This document shows, piece after piece, positions 13,764 through 25,715 of a stretch of 64,000 nt of DNA. The position numbers were made by a program, and so were the translations under genes. Origin of the DNA: Ochotona curzoniae (lineage: Eukaryota > Chordata > Mammalia > Lagomorpha > Ochotonidae); contig NW_024466307.1 of NCBI RefSeq assembly GCF_017591425.1, positions 1,238,001 through 1,302,000 of the forward strand, given 5' to 3'. The notes beneath the pieces are model-generated. The model had not been told where the DNA came from. It was given only the letters and a program-made list of their open reading frames with translations, and ran no database searches. The number at the start of each line of letters is the position of its first letter. Position 1 is the first letter of the stretch.

Positions 13764-13830
13764 TGTGCTTTTATCTCTCAAAAGCTTTTCAATTACTTCA
13801 ATTAACATTTCCTTCTGCTCTGGATCAAGA
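13764..13830 (-). CDS. AP3B1: AP3B1 coding exon 6 (residues 179-201)
   Basis: The first base completes the split serine codon. The exon then reads LDPEQKEMLIEVIEKLLRDK followed by ST, 22 codons, ending in phase 0. The acceptor AG is at 13832-13831, after a T-rich tract, and the donor GTAAGT is at 13763-13758. The arginine in LLRDK is a lysine in the human sequence as I recall it, a conservative change. At 67 nt this is the smallest AP3B1 coding exon in the window. Confidence 0.95.
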
Positions 13831-14061
13831 CTGAAACAGCAAAAGAAAACCTGTATTAATTTCTTTCTTCTTAATAGTAGTTTAAATGATGCTTAAAAAA
13901 TTTTAAGAGGGGAGAGAAGAAAAAATTTTTTAATACAAAAACAGGAAAACAAATTTAGAGTAGAATAGGAAGGTGTCTTGCTTTTAAATTTCATCATATT
14001 AACTTACTTAAGAATATTTTTTAAATCCTTAAAAAAAATTCATTCTTTTAAAAAAAAGATG

Positions 14062-14376
14062 TAGGGCCCAAGTCCTCACCTTGCACATGCTAGGAAATTG
14101 TATGGGAATCAATTCATGTCCCAGGAGTCCCGCTTCTCACCTAGCTCCCTGCTTGTGGCCTGGGAATGCAGTCGAGGACGGCTCAAAACCTTGAGACCCT
14201 GCACCCACATGGGAGATACAAAGGAAGTGCCTGGCTCCTGGCTTTGGATTATCTCAGTTCCAGCCATTGTGGCCACTTTGGGAGTGAATCAGCGGATGGA
14301 AAAGCTTCCTATTTGTCTCTCCTCCACTCTGCATATCTGACTTTCCACTAAAAATAAATAAATCTTTTTTAAAAAC
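14062..14376 (+). mobile_element. C-type SINE, 5'-truncated
   Basis: Begins at gggcccaagtcctcacc, missing the first half of the head. It has a body with gtcgaggacggctc, an AATAAATAAATC tail and a T-rich end. Lies in AP3B1 intron 5. Confidence 0.85.
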
Positions 14377-14385
14377 CTAGAGAAT

Positions 14386-14690
14386 GGCACCATGACATAG
14401 GAGCCAAAGCCACGATCTATAGGGTACCCGTCCCATGTCTGCATTGGTTGCATCTTAGCTGCTCCACTTCCCACCCAGCTCCCTACTGATGATCTGGGAA
14501 AGCAGGAGAGGATGGTTCAAATCCTGGGACCCTGCTCCCACATGGGACACCCAGAAGAAGCTCCTGGCTTCGGCTCAGCTCAGCTCTGGCCACTGCTGCC
14601 ATTTAAGCACAGAATGCAAGATCTCTGTCCACATTTCTCTCGGCAAATCCGCCTTTCAGATAAAAATATCTTTAAAAAAAACCAGCAAGT
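14386..14690 (+). mobile_element. Diverged C-type SINE in tandem with the previous copy
   Basis: Head atggcaccatgacataggag, then ctgctcccacatgggacacc and agaagctcctggcttc, ending gataaaaatatctttaaa. About 10 bp separate it from the preceding SINE tail. Confidence 0.75.
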
Positions 14691-14691
14691 T

Positions 14692-14830
14692 TTTTTAAAT
14701 TTATTTTATTTGAAAGGCAGAGTTACAGGAAAAGAGAATGATACAGGAAAAGAGAGGAGAGGAAGCTTTGATTCACTGGGCTTTGATTACTGCTGGGTGG
14801 TAACCTGATCAACTGGCATTCCAAACACAG
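14692..14830 (-). mobile_element. SINE 3'-end fragment, minus orientation
   Basis: Begins with a T-rich stretch and tttatttgaaaggcagag, the reverse complement of an older C-type SINE tail. The match fades after about 140 bp. Confidence 0.6.
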
Positions 14831-15475
14831 CCTGTGAGCAGCACCAGCACTGCAGGCAGCAGCTTACTGGCTGCACTGTAACAGTGGCCCCAAAGCTCAC
14901 TTCTAAAACAAACTGGAAAACCCAGGAAAGTACTTTGAATTAGGTAAAGCACACACTTCTGTTTCAAGTGGATTAAGAATATAACAAAGGCAGCAATCAC
15001 TTCTGCTCCGGAAACACAGCTGCTTCAAACAAATATGGGGAGTTTCCAAGTGACTGCAGCACCAAAGCAGCAGGTGGAGAGACGTGGTAGAGAAGAACGA
15101 CAAGTGGACTGGCATGTACTCCGGGCACAGAGAAGCAGCTGGGCATGCTGACCAAGGATGCCCACTCCACTCGGGTCAGCACAGACCCAGACATATCAGA
15201 GGGGCAACATCGCAACTCTGACAGCAAACCTGGAACAGGAGGGCTTACCGACCACAGATCTACACAGCTGCGTTATTAGCCACTTTAAGTATCCATATCC
15301 AATGGTCCCTTCAACGCCTGCAAATTCCAGCTTCAGACACCTTACAAGAAGTCTTTCCTAATTAATCCCACTTCCTTCATCCTTACTTTCTGGCAAAACT
15401 TTTGTCATGGTGGTCCCATCATTAGCACACCTTGGTACACACACACAAGGGCAATTCAAAAAATTCATAGGCGAT

Positions 15476-15810
15476 GGGCCTGGCGCCATGGCCTAGTGGC
15501 TAAAGTCCTCGCCTTGAACGCCCCAGGATCCCATATGGGTGCCAATCCCGATATGGTTCTGACCCCAGCAGCCTTGCTTCCCGTCCAGCTCCCTGCCTGT
15601 GGCCCGGGAGAGCAGTCGAGGACGGCCCAAAGCTTTGGGACCCTGCACCCACGTGGGAGATCCAGAAGAGGCTCCTGGCTTCGGATCGGCATAGCATCGG
15701 CCGTTGCGCTCACTTGGGGAGTGAATCATCGGACGGAAGATCTTCCTCTCTGTCTCTACTCTTCGTATATCTGACTTTGTAATAAAAACAAATAAATCTT
15801 TAAAAAAAAA
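15476..15810 (+). mobile_element. C-type SINE, full length
   Basis: Head gggcctggcgccatggccta, intact body, tail AATAAAAACAAATAAATC plus an A run. It is flanked by the imperfect duplication attcataggcga / atcataggtgaa. Located in intron 5. Confidence 0.92.
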
Positions 15811-15987
15811 ATCATAGGTGAAACTTTTTGAAATAGCATGTATATCCCACAAACCTTCTGAAAGTAAATTTACCATGTGCTAAGATCGTGGTTAGTTACA
15901 GTTTACATACAGTTATTTTTGTATGACTGATTTTAGTTATCAAATACAGAACAGGCCATTGCTAAGCATCACATCCTCGACCATTTT

Positions 15988-16307
15988 GGTTTTTTTAAGA
16001 TTTTTCAAATTTTTATTGGGAAGGCAGATTTACAGAGAGGAGACAGAGATCTCCCATCTGCTGGTTCACTCTCCAAGTGGCCACAGCAGCAAGAGACAGC
16101 TGATCCGAAGCCAGGAGCCAGGAGCTTCTTTGGGGTCTTCCACACGGGTGCAGGGTCCCAAGGCTTTGTGCCATCCTTGACTGCTTTCCCAGGCCACAGG
16201 CAGGGAGCTGGATGGGAAATGTAGCAGCCAAACACAAAGTGGCACCTATATGCGATCCTGGAAGTTGCAAAGCAAGGATTTAGCCACCATGCTACCATGC
16301 CAGGCCC
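15988..16307 (-). mobile_element. C-type SINE, full length, minus orientation
   Basis: Reverse-complement order: a T-rich tail, ttattgggaaggcagattta, the lower body, and at the far end taccatgccaggccc, which is the complement of the head. It lies about 450 bp from AP3B1 exon 5. Confidence 0.9.
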
Positions 16308-16759
16308 ATATCATCTACAATTAACAAACACAGCACTGTGAACATAATATCAAACAAACATGGTATGGCACTACATTTTCAAACGTCACTTCAAAAATCA
16401 TTTAATAAAATAGTTCTGGGAAAGATGAAATAAAGAAAAGAGCAGAACGGAACAAAAATCAAAGAAGGGGAAACTAAGACAATTAAGACTCTACCCAAGA
16501 CAGAAATCTCAGCCTTCTAGTAACAAGAGGCGCTAGTGTGCCAGAGACAGTATGTGAACGGGAATTCAAACTCTGATCTATACATCAACACAAGCTCTAA
16601 TTTACAAACTCACATTTAAAACCTGGATAAGGCTTCTATAACCACAACAAAACTCAAGGTTCCTAAGTGTCTGGTGGCGCAGGGCAGCTCATCCTACAAG
16701 CTAACACAGGAAGCCTCCTCGGCGGCTCACGTCCTCAGCGTGATGAGCACAGCACGCAC

Positions 16760-16920
16760 CTGTACAGCTTCTGGATGGCATGGGCCGCGTTCTTCCTGAC
16801 GTAGGGTGACAGGTCGGCAGAGGCTTCCTTGATGGCGAGCATCATGATGGGCACGATGATGGGCACTCTGATGCTGGACAGGACTCTGAGAGCACTGGCA
16901 CGGATGAGCTGGTTCGGGTC
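16760..16920 (-). CDS. AP3B1: AP3B1 coding exon 5 (residues 126-179, last codon split)
   Basis: The exon starts [20 protein letters not shown] and ends with [16 protein letters not shown], followed by two bases of a serine codon. N-Q/P-L-I-R-A-x-A-L-R is the core adaptin HEAT motif, and the [12 protein letters not shown] block is near-invariant across AP beta chains. The acceptor AG is at 16922-16921 and the donor GTGCGT at 16759-16754. The length is 161 nt. The internal stretch [17 protein letters not shown] is hydrophobic but is a buried solenoid helix, not a membrane segment. Confidence 0.97.
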
Positions 16921-17460
16921 CTAAAACAGGGAAAATGCTCATCAAGATGTTAGGTGTAAAATAGTCCACAGCTTCTTTATGAAGCTAACAGGTGCTTGTC
17001 GGGTCCAACACCAACAGACCTGCTGAGGTGAGCACCCAGTGTGCAGCAGAGGGTAAACAGAAATAAACGAATAGTCCTAACTGACATTGGTCAAGTATTA
17101 TTAGATGCAGCTGATTTTTAGCATTTCCTAATAATAAAATCTTGAAGATCCTAAATGTATCTTTAAAAAATGTATTATATGCCCATTTGAAATACTTCCT
17201 ACAATTAGTTACTATGATGAACAGTTCTCTGATGCATGCTAATGATTAAACACAAAGAAACATTACAGAAGCTGCAAAATACATGGCTAAATGATTATAT
17301 AAATAATTATCCACGATATTGAGTGGACACTACGGGAGGCCTTTTACCTCTTTCAAGACACTACTATGCTACTCGGAGGATTATTGCTCCACTCCTTGGG
17401 ACGACACACCCTCGGCTGCGTGGAAACCTTGGTAAGCTGCCTGCTCCCTCCACAACTCAC

Positions 17461-17556
17461 CTTCAGCGCACGCTGGAAGGTGCTGATGGACAGGAGGGCC
17501 AGGTCCTGCTGCTCCTCGGCGTAGCGGACCAAGTACACGTACACCAGCTTCTTGAT
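17461..17556 (-). CDS. AP3B1: AP3B1 coding exon 4 (residues 94-125)
   Basis: The exon has thirty-two codons beginning [20 protein letters not shown] and ending [12 protein letters not shown]. This is the strongly conserved adaptin signature: in all beta adaptins the [12 protein letters not shown] helix is followed by an acidic turn and a helix ending in an N/Q-rich ladder. The acceptor AG is at 17558-17557, behind an unusual TTGTTGTTGTAT tract. The donor GTGAGT is at 17460-17455. Phase is 0 at both ends. Intron 4 to the next exon is only about 540 bp, the shortest in the window. Confidence 0.97.
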
Positions 17557-17944
17557 CTGATACAACAACAACAAACAGTCAGCGTCTCACAGCCAAGGCA
17601 AAGACGACAGCACGACAGGTTCTAAGCAAAACAAAAATGACAGTGTTGCAATCAAAAAGCTTGTGTATTTCAGCAGTTTAATTATTTAATCCACGACAGA
17701 AACATCCTCTCAAGTGTCCCATCTCTCAAAGGGAATTTTTTTAAGCCCTTAGCAAAATTCACACAGGAAAAGTAAAACATTAACTGAAGTTTCTCAGAAG
17801 CAGAGAGAACCTACACCAGGGCGGCCATGTGGGAGCTCATACTTCCTGCACTGGTAGGCCCGGAGCCCAGCTGTGAGTTCTGGTGGCAGGCACATCCTAC
17901 TGTACATTACTCAACAGTTTCACTTCAGAATGACAGTGTACAGC

Positions 17945-18020
17945 GGGTGCTCGAAAAGGTTCATGGGAAAATAGAATGAAAAGAGTAGCTTATTTTGCCG
18001 CAAAAAAAAAAAAAAAAAAG
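17945..18020 (+). mobile_element. MITE-like fragment (left half)
   Basis: gtgctcgaaaaggttcatgg then gaaaatagaatgaaaagag, then ttattttg and an A run. It resembles the left end of the palindromic element at 39722-39836. The right half is missing. Confidence 0.45.
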
Positions 18021-18043
18021 GCCTTTAAAAACTCATGTATATT

Positions 18044-18384
18044 GGGCCCGGCATAATAGCATAATAGTTAAGGTCCTCGGCTTGAATGTACCAGGATCCC
18101 ATATGGACACCAGTTCTAATCCCAGCAGCCCCACTTCCCATCCAGCTCCCTGCTTGTGGTCTGGGAAAGCAGTCGAGGATGGCCCAAAGACTTGGGACCC
18201 TGCACCCGTGTGGGAGACCTGAAGGAAGTTCCTGGCTCCTGGCTTCAGATCAGTGCAGCACAGGCCATTGCGGTCACTTGGGGAGTAAATCATCGGACGG
18301 AAGATCTTCCTATATGTCTCTCCTTCTCTCTGTATATCTAACTTTGTAATAAAGATAAATAAATCTCTTTAAAAAAAAAAAAAA
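18044..18384 (+). mobile_element. C-type SINE, full length
   Basis: Head gggcccggcataatagcata, body with gtcgaggatggcccaaag, catcggacggaagatcttcc, and a long A tail. The head has an unusual doubled ataatag (ataatagcataatag) where other copies read gtagcctagtgg. Intron 3. Confidence 0.93.
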
Positions 18385-19714
18385 GTCCAGAGAGAGCCAA
18401 AGCAGCAAAGTACAAAGCCAGGTACCCTCCTCTGGGACAAAAGCCTGGAGCTCAGGTACCTGAAGGACTGCAGAAAAGGCAAAAGGCTTCTACTCCAGAA
18501 ATTCCAGGAATTCCCATGCAGCTAAAAATGAAGACAAACAACTTCCTCCGGTCACCCTGGAAAACAGGTCCCAAAGGACCATTTCCCTTCCACAGGATCT
18601 TCAATGGAAGTCACCCCAGGTCGCTAGCGAGCTGGCCGGCTGGTTAAACAAGCTGAACTGCACCAATCGCCAATTCCCACTATGTTCCCTTGGTGCGTCA
18701 CGGACTAAGGCCTTAGAGACAGTTGTACGACATGCAGGGGAGTGAATGAGTGTGAATGAGTGTTGCAGAGTTTTTGCTTCAACAGAGCACGGATGAAAGA
18801 ACATGCTGGGGCAACATAATGTCCTTGATGAGAATCACATACACCACCTAGGTTCTCACGTGGGACTGTCTCCAACAGGTAGCAAACCTCACGATCTCCA
18901 TGTCGTACTTGATTCACTTCACGTTAATTATGCTTTTGTATGTCATTCTTACTGAGTTTAAGCTCTAAAGGATTGATTTCTTCTGCATCTTCCTTTGGAT
19001 TTTGTACAACAGAAACCAGAGATCACAAATCAGAATGTTCATGCAATTCAAACCCAAGGAGATGGGACTGTAAAGGTTTGCATCTCTGGCCTGAAGGGCC
19101 TTAACACTGCTTCAGTTCTAAGAGAATCTACTTGGCAGCACCTGTCGACTCTGGCCTGACAGCTCGGTCAGAGCTGGGGCTCACACTCAGCTCTTTAACG
19201 TCCTGTGTGGTGAAGATGGGACTGAAACACGTTATGTACACTGACTGATGGCTTCACTTTTTGCCATTTTTTCAAATACAACAATTTAACACAACTTTAA
19301 AAGGAAACAAAGTGGGAAAGTAAAAGACAGAAGCTCACAAACTCAACTATGGACAAAGAGCTAGCAAGTGGCTGAACCACACAGAGGCCTGCTCCCGACT
19401 ACTCGGCTGTGTGACGGCAATGCTTGAGCTGTTAACAAACTAACCATACAACAGAGGAGACTACCTTCCCTCCTACCCGACCCAGGACACCAGTACAAAT
19501 TAAATCATTCAGTACAAATTAAGGACATCCAGTACAAATTAAATCATTCTAGAACAAAATTCCCTAAAACATGGGCAAAAAAGAAAAAAAACATTATACT
19601 TGTTAAATGTCTGTATATAACACAACAATATTCTGAAACCACTTAGCCAGCCCCTTGTAAACCTTGCATTCAAGCCAACGTTCAAGGGCCAAGCAACAGC
19701 TCCATCATTCTTAG
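18385..19714. other. AP3B1 intron 3, unique segment, no recognised gene
   Basis: Mixed-composition non-coding sequence with short frames only. A triplicated word containing agtacaaatta occurs at 19490-19545. Confidence 0.5.
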
Positions 19715-19726
19715 AACTAATGCATA

Positions 19727-20063
19727 GGGCCCGGTGCCATGGCCTAGCGGCTGAAGTCCTTGAACACCCCAGGGTCCCATATGAGCACCGGTTCTAATCC
19801 CAGCAGCCCCACTTCCCAGCCAGCTCCCTGCCTGTGCCCTGGGAAAGCAGTCGAGGATGACCCAAAGCCTTGGGACCCTGCACCCACGTGGGAGACCCCT
19901 AAGAGCTTCTGACTTCTGGCTTCAGATAGCACAGCTCCAACTGTTGCAGGCACTTAAGGAGTGAATCATTAGACAGAAGATCTTCATCTCTCTCTCCTCC
20001 TCTCTACATATCTGACTTTGCAATAAAAAATAAATAAATCTTAAAAAAAAAAAAAGGAAAGAA
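19727..20063 (+). mobile_element. C-type SINE, full length, with duplication
   Basis: Flanked by aactaatgcata (19715-19726) and aactaatgtata (20064-20075). The head gggcccggtgccatggccta is followed by a deletion of about 8 bp in the agtcctcgcctt region. Confidence 0.93.
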
Positions 20064-20075
20064 AACTAATGTATA

Positions 20076-22110
20076 AACCTAACTGGATTGCTGTATAATT
20101 TGAGAAGTACATCACCAAGGTACTGGTATTAACAATCCAACATTAAATCTGGTTCTGAAGGAAAGAGCAGTAAGCCCGGGCGACGGTCCCCCAGCCAGTC
20201 ACCCGCAACGAAGCCCCTCTCACACAGCCCCTAGCTCCTCGCCCATCTTTCCATCTTTCGCCCATCTTTCCATCTTTCGCTCAGCTCAGTGCTTCCCAAA
20301 CCTTACAACTTGCTGAATGAAACACTGTTCTGTTAAAAGGCTCACCAAGTACTCTCACACAGGAGCACCGCAAGGGTTACAAATCTGATGGCACCAGTTC
20401 CCAGTGAAAGCCAAACCATCAACACTGTATTAAATGTATTACATTTAAATGAAAACAAAAATTCTGTAACATTTTCAGGCCACAGTTTTAGAGGCATCTA
20501 TCCAACTGTTCTGAGAATGGATGACAGTCTCCAGAACTATATTTGACAGTTTCAAAGATTACAAAACAAATGATTAGGAAGTCAACTGGGTGGCTGGCTG
20601 ATAGTTTCGACAGATCAAATCCACAGTGGAACAAATGTGAGCTTATTTAGCACAGGAAACATTCCTTGTTCCTCTCTGAGCTGCCAGGAACTGTCGTGCT
20701 GCCTGGCAGGTAGCTAAGAGCACAATAATTAATAGCTGAAGTATATCTCAGCCCAAAGATGGACCAGAAAAAGTTAAAACATTTCCCATTAGGCTGCTAC
20801 ATAAAGGAACTGCCTTCTCACCAGAGGTTCTCACTGAATCTCAAAGGACAGCTCGACCCTGAGAGGAAACCACAGGTAAAGGTCTTCAGCTTGTTCACGG
20901 TTGCTCTTTTAATTCGTCGTTTAAAATGTGCTTTCTCTTTATTAATTATATTCAGATCTCATTCTGAATTATCTGGAGAGTTCTGAAAGAATAACGAGTT
21001 ACAGTCTGCTTTGTTTTTCACAACACCGTACTTTTTCAAGTACTGAACTGTAAACTCCAGAACACACCTAGGAGTTTATATCGGCGACGCTCAAACATTC
21101 AGAACCGCAGCTGAGCCAGCAGGGAGAGCTATAATTACTCACCATCACTGCTACGATAAAAAGCATAACAATATTAAATCACAGAAGGTTGCAAAACACT
21201 AAATTTGTTCTAGTTCTGTTCTAAGAATCAATCAATGCTGACCACAAGAGGCCTCGGCACTGACCGGCTGCAGGTGTGCGAGAAAGCCCCCTTCGCCTGA
21301 AACCATTCTGTGACCAGAAATGGGAGTAGCTGAAGCTCCGTGACTGCACCGTTCTCAGATCAGTTACTCTCCATTCAGTGTTACAACACTCTTCGCCGTA
21401 AAGCTAATCAGAGCAGAGCCCCAGCAGGCCGAAGAACACAGGCAGATCTGTTAATTAGTTTATCAATACTAGCACATCAAACCTGACGAGTTATTGACTC
21501 AGGCCTTGATTCCTGTCCCGTAACCACTGTCTGCTTACTAGGTCACTTTGGTTCATCGGACACCGACGGCAGGTGACGCACAGCCCACCTGAGCGTCTAA
21601 GCAGCACATTCTTACAATGAAGGTTTGTACTTGATAACAATGAAAAAATCAATCAATTCCCCAAATAGAATGTTTAAGATGCTTATGTCATTTTTGTTCC
21701 ATTAAGACTGTTTTAAAAATGACAAGGTATATGAAAGAACAAAACAAGTTCCAGATAAACAAATCAATAATTATGTTCATAGTTTTTCTTAATAGATCAT
21801 TATGCAAAATCTGTTTCTAAAGGTAAAAAAAATATAAAAGTTCTAGTGTTAATACTGGAACAGTATAAGCTCTGAATTAACAAAACTTAGCAAGAAAATA
21901 TTCTGCTTACAGTAAGAAAACTAGAAATCCATAGGAAATGGGCAATTTTACTACCAACTTCAACAGACTTGGCCACTACCACTCACGTATCCAACCTCTG
22001 TGGCAGCACCAGATCCCGTCAAAGGACAGCTAAGAGCGGTCGCTGCCGAGCTCCAAGCACGAGGGCGAGGGCAGGGGAGTCGGCCACCAGGACTGAGGGC
22101 GCGTGCGCAA
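20076..22110. other. AP3B1 intron 3, unique segment
   Basis: No gene seen. There is a short direct duplication of cgcccatctttccatcttt at 20240-20279. The remainder is ordinary intron sequence. Confidence 0.5.
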
Positions 22111-22117
22111 TGCCCGG

Positions 22118-22262
22118 GAGGGGTTCTGGAGCCAGCCTGGTCAGCTACAAGCTACAAACTCGCAGCGTGGTCTTGATCGAGTAAGTGAACCTCTATGTCC
22201 TTATATGTAAAATATAGGTAACTAAGAACCAGCTTCCGAAAGGTGGTTTAAGAGGGTAAAAC
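22118..22262 (+). mobile_element. MIR-type ancient SINE
   Basis: Words in order match the mammalian MIR consensus: ggttctggagccagcctgg, aagctacaaactcgcagcg, tggtcttgatcgagtaagtg, aacctctatgtccttatat and gtaaaatataggtaacta. Diverged as expected for a mammal-wide element. Confidence 0.7.
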
Positions 22263-22620
22263 CAGCTGACCCACCTCAGGCACCAACAAGCTAGCAGAAA
22301 ACATGTTTTTTAACGTTAGCATCTATTATTGCTAGCAAGAGGTAAACCTCCACTATTACTGTTTTCAGATGTCTAAGGCTTACAACAGAGATCATAAAAT
22401 TGGTATACAACAAATTGGAAACACAGACAACAGCTCTAAGACATCGCACAGAGCTTACGCTTTCAATAACCAGTCCAGAATGATCCACGGTAACAACCAC
22501 AATGTAATAAATACCCAAATTAATCATGAATAAACTATAAATACCACAAAGATTGCACTCATTAATTTGTATCCAAGGCAGAAAGTATAATTTTTCAAGT
22601 TATTTTAGGTTTTGTTTCGT

Positions 22621-22888
22621 TTTTTAACATCAATTTTATTTGAAAGGCACAGTAAGAGAAAGAAAGATTTGCTCCTCAAATGGCTGCAGGAGTCAGGGTT
22701 CGACCAGGTCGAATTCTTCCAGATTTCCCACGTGGGTCCAGAAGTCCAGAGCTCAGGCCAAATTCCAGTGCTTTCCCAGGCGCAGCAGAAGGAGCTGGGC
22801 TGAAAACGGAGCAGGTCAGGACTCCAACCAGCAGCCATACTGATGTCAGCACTGCAAGCAGCTTCCCCACCATTCCATAACGGACCCA
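22621..22888 (-). mobile_element. Old C-type SINE, minus orientation
   Basis: Tail-first order (tttatttgaaaggcacag, ctcctcaaatggctgcagg, cccacgtgggtccagaag, tgctttcccaggcgcagcag). The 5' end is diverged. Intron 3. Confidence 0.75.
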
Positions 22889-23110
22889 CGGTATTCAGTT
22901 CAATATCAAATTAGTATGACTTATAAGATACAAATGTGTAATTGTGTTTTACTATAAGCTAAATTGAATTTATTGTGACTATTTGGTAGCAAATTTACCT
23001 ATTTGAACTTTATAAAATACTTGTTATGTAACAAAAAATTGAGTTACACTTCAAAATATTTTCAATATAGGCATGAGCATATTTCCATAGAATCTTATCA
23101 TCTAAATTAT

Positions 23111-23443
23111 TCTTTTTAAAAATATTTATTTATTTTTATTCGAAAGTCAGATATACAGAGAGGAGGAGAAACACAGAGGAAGATCTTCCATCCAATGAAT
23201 CACTCCCCAAGTGGATGCAATAGCCATAGCTGAGCTGATCTGAATCCAGGAGCCCGGAGCCTCTTCTGGGTCTCCCACACGCGTGCAGGGTCCCAAGACT
23301 CTAGGCTGCCTTCAACTGCTTTCCCAGGCCACATGCAGGGAGCTGGATGGGAATGGGGCAGCCAGGATTAGAACAGGTGCCCATATGGGACCCCGGTGCA
23401 TCCAAGGTGAGGACTTTAGCTACTAGGCTACCATACCAGATCC
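23111..23443 (-). mobile_element. C-type SINE, full length, minus, long duplication
   Basis: Between agaatcttatcatctaaatt(at) at 23089-23110 and agaatcttataatgtaaatt(at) at 23444-23465. This is a 22-bp duplication with two mismatches, longer than the others in the window. The tail starts the element (aatatttatttatttttatt). Confidence 0.93.
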
Positions 23444-23664
23444 AGAATCTTATAATGTAAATTATCCTAACAGAAAAACTTATATGATATGTGAATGACA
23501 AATGAATCACTTAAGAAATTAAGAAATCAAAGCTTCTCTTGAAACAAGCAAAAAAGAGAGGCAGTCATGTGAGACATAACAAACAGGAAGATGAGCAAGT
23601 TTAAAACATTACATCTCAAAAAGTACAATGATGCAACTCAAGGATTCAGAAAACCAACAGCAAG

Positions 23665-24285
23665 GCCAGGGCCAGAGTGGTGGCTCAGGTAACCCTGTGC
23701 CTCAAGTACCAGCACCCATATGCCAGTTCTAGCACCAGCTGCTACGCTTTTTAAGTGGAAAGTCAGATATACAGAGAGCAGAAGAGACAGAGAGGAAGAT
23801 CCTCCGTCTGATGATTCACTCCCCAAGTGGCCACAATGGCTGGAGCTACGCCCATCTGAAGCCAGGAGCCAGGAGCATCTTCTGGGTCTCCCACGCAGGT
23901 GCAGGATCCCAAGGCTTTGGGCTGTCCTCAACTGCTTTTCCAGGACACAGGCAGAGAGCTGGATGGGAAGTGGAGCTGCCAGGACACGAACAGGCTCCTA
24001 TATGGAACCCCGGCATGTACAAGGTGAGCATTTCAGCCACTAGGCTACTGCACCAGGTCACAGCAGCTGCACTTCTAATCCAACTCCCTGCTTACAGCCT
24101 AGGGAAGGGCTCAGGTCCCCGTATCCATGTGGGAGACCCAGAAGAAGCTCCTGGTTCCTGGCTTCAAGTTGGCTTAGCTCTGACTGTTGCGGCAATTTGG
24201 GGAGTGAACCAGTCCTCCGTCTCTTACTCTCCCTATTTAACTCCGCCTCTCAAACATAAATAAATAAATATTTAAAATAAGAAGA
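23665..24285 (+). mobile_element. Old C-type SINE split by a younger insertion
   Basis: The 5' half (23665-23745: ccagagtggtggctcaggta, cccatatgccagttctagc) and the 3' half (24058-24285: gcagctgcacttctaatcc, ccgtatccatgtgggagac, AAATAAATAAATATTT) belong to one plus-strand element. The minus-strand SINE at 23746-24057 sits between them. Confidence 0.8.
23746..24057 (-). mobile_element. C-type SINE nested inside an older SINE
   Basis: Minus-strand copy with tttttaagtggaaagtcaga at its tail end and ctaggctactgcaccagg at its head end. Its insertion into 23665-24285 dates it as younger than its host. Confidence 0.85.
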
Positions 24286-24329
24286 CTAAACCCCAAATTA
24301 CAAAGGGGAGAAATAGTAAGTCAGGACAA

Positions 24330-25140
24330 AAATAAATGAAAATGAAACAGTAAAAATTACAAAATGAGAAGGCAAAATAAACAAACCTTCAGCCAGACTA
24401 AGAGAGAGGAAACATTCGATAAAATCAGAGATGAAAAAGCAAACATGACTACTGACATGATACACGAAGAATCATAACGCCTCCTAGAACAACTACACGC
24501 GAACACAGCGATGAACAGTTCCTAGACAGATGTCTCCGACCAAGACGACATCAAGAAGGTTCAGAAAACCCTCCTGAGACAGACGCGCACCAGTCAGTGA
24601 GACTGAAGCAGGGACTTAGAAGTCGCCCATCAGTGAAAAACACTGGACCTGGTGACTTCATTATTGAATCCTGTAAAAACATTTCAAGAGGAACTAACTT
24701 CAATAATTTCCAAATTATTTCAAAAGACTGAGATGGATGGAATTCTGCCAAACTTTTCACGAGGCCGGAATCACTGTGACACCAACCCAGAGAAAGGCAC
24801 AAGCTTAGGTACAATATTAGCTAATGGAATCCAACACCACATGACAAAGATACATCCCGGCCAAGTGAGATTTATCCCAGAAATGAAAGACAAGTGTATG
24901 ATCATCTCAACAGATTGTGAAAGTGTTTAATAAGATTCAACATTCCTTTAAAATGAAAACCCACAACAAATTAGGTATAGAAGGAAATTAGAACCACTGT
25001 ACTTGACAAACCCTCAGCTAGCATGATACTGAATGGAAGCAAGCTGAAAGCATTCCAAGGCCAAGGTCTGCAGCAAGACAAGGATGCCTGCCCTCACTAC
25101 GGTTACTCACAGCAGAACTGAAAGTGTAAGCAAGGGCACT
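24330..25140 (+). mobile_element. LINE-1 ORF2 fragment A
   Basis: Decayed L1 reverse-transcriptase region. Recognisable words are aaccttcagccagactaaga, gataaaatcagagatgaaaa, ggaatccaacaccacatgac, ccaagtgagatttatcccag and gcatgatactgaatggaagc, in ORF2 order on the plus strand. Stops and frameshifts are frequent; the longest remaining open piece is about 90 codons. A part resembling the region just before the RT domain is present and the 3' end is missing. Intron 3. Confidence 0.8.
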
Positions 25141-25414
25141 CAGGGAAAAACAGAAAGGGCCCACGGGACCAGGGCTGTGACGCCAAAGTCAGCACTCCAC
25201 ACAGGCACTGCTTCCAGTCCAACCCATGCTGTGCCAATGCTTGGAGATTCACAAGACTGACACAATCCAAGTCTGATAGGGTCACCACCTTCCACACAGG
25301 TCTCTACCACATAAGCAATTTAAAGTCACCATTTAAAACCTTTCCATAGCAAAACCACAGGCCCAGATAACTTCATACCTGGGATAAAATGTTAGGATAA
25401 AATACTACTAATCT

Positions 25415-25715
25415 TTGGGACCAGTGCTGCGGAGTACTAGTCTAAGCCCCCACCTGTGGTACAGGCATCCCATGTGGACCCCAGTTTGAGTCCCAGCAGC
25501 ATCCCTTCTAATCCAGCTCCCTGCTGTGACTGGGAAAACAGAGGAGAGTGGCTGAAGTGTTTGAGCTCAACACCCACTTGGGAGACCTGGAAAGCTCCTG
25601 GTTCCAGCCTGGTCAAGTGCCAGCCAGCCCCTGCTGCCAACTATAAAGTGAACCAGCAGATGGAATGTCTCTCCGTCTCTCTATAACTAACTGTACCTTT
25701 AAGATAATAATAATA
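25415..25715 (+). mobile_element. Old C-type SINE inside L1 fragment B
   Basis: Words gggaccagtgctgcggagta, ggcatcccatgtggacccc, aatccagctccctgctgtga and gtgaaccagcagatggaatg. The tail is replaced by TAATAATAATAA. It belongs to an older subfamily (GAACCAGCAGATGG instead of GAATCATCGGACGG). Confidence 0.8.
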
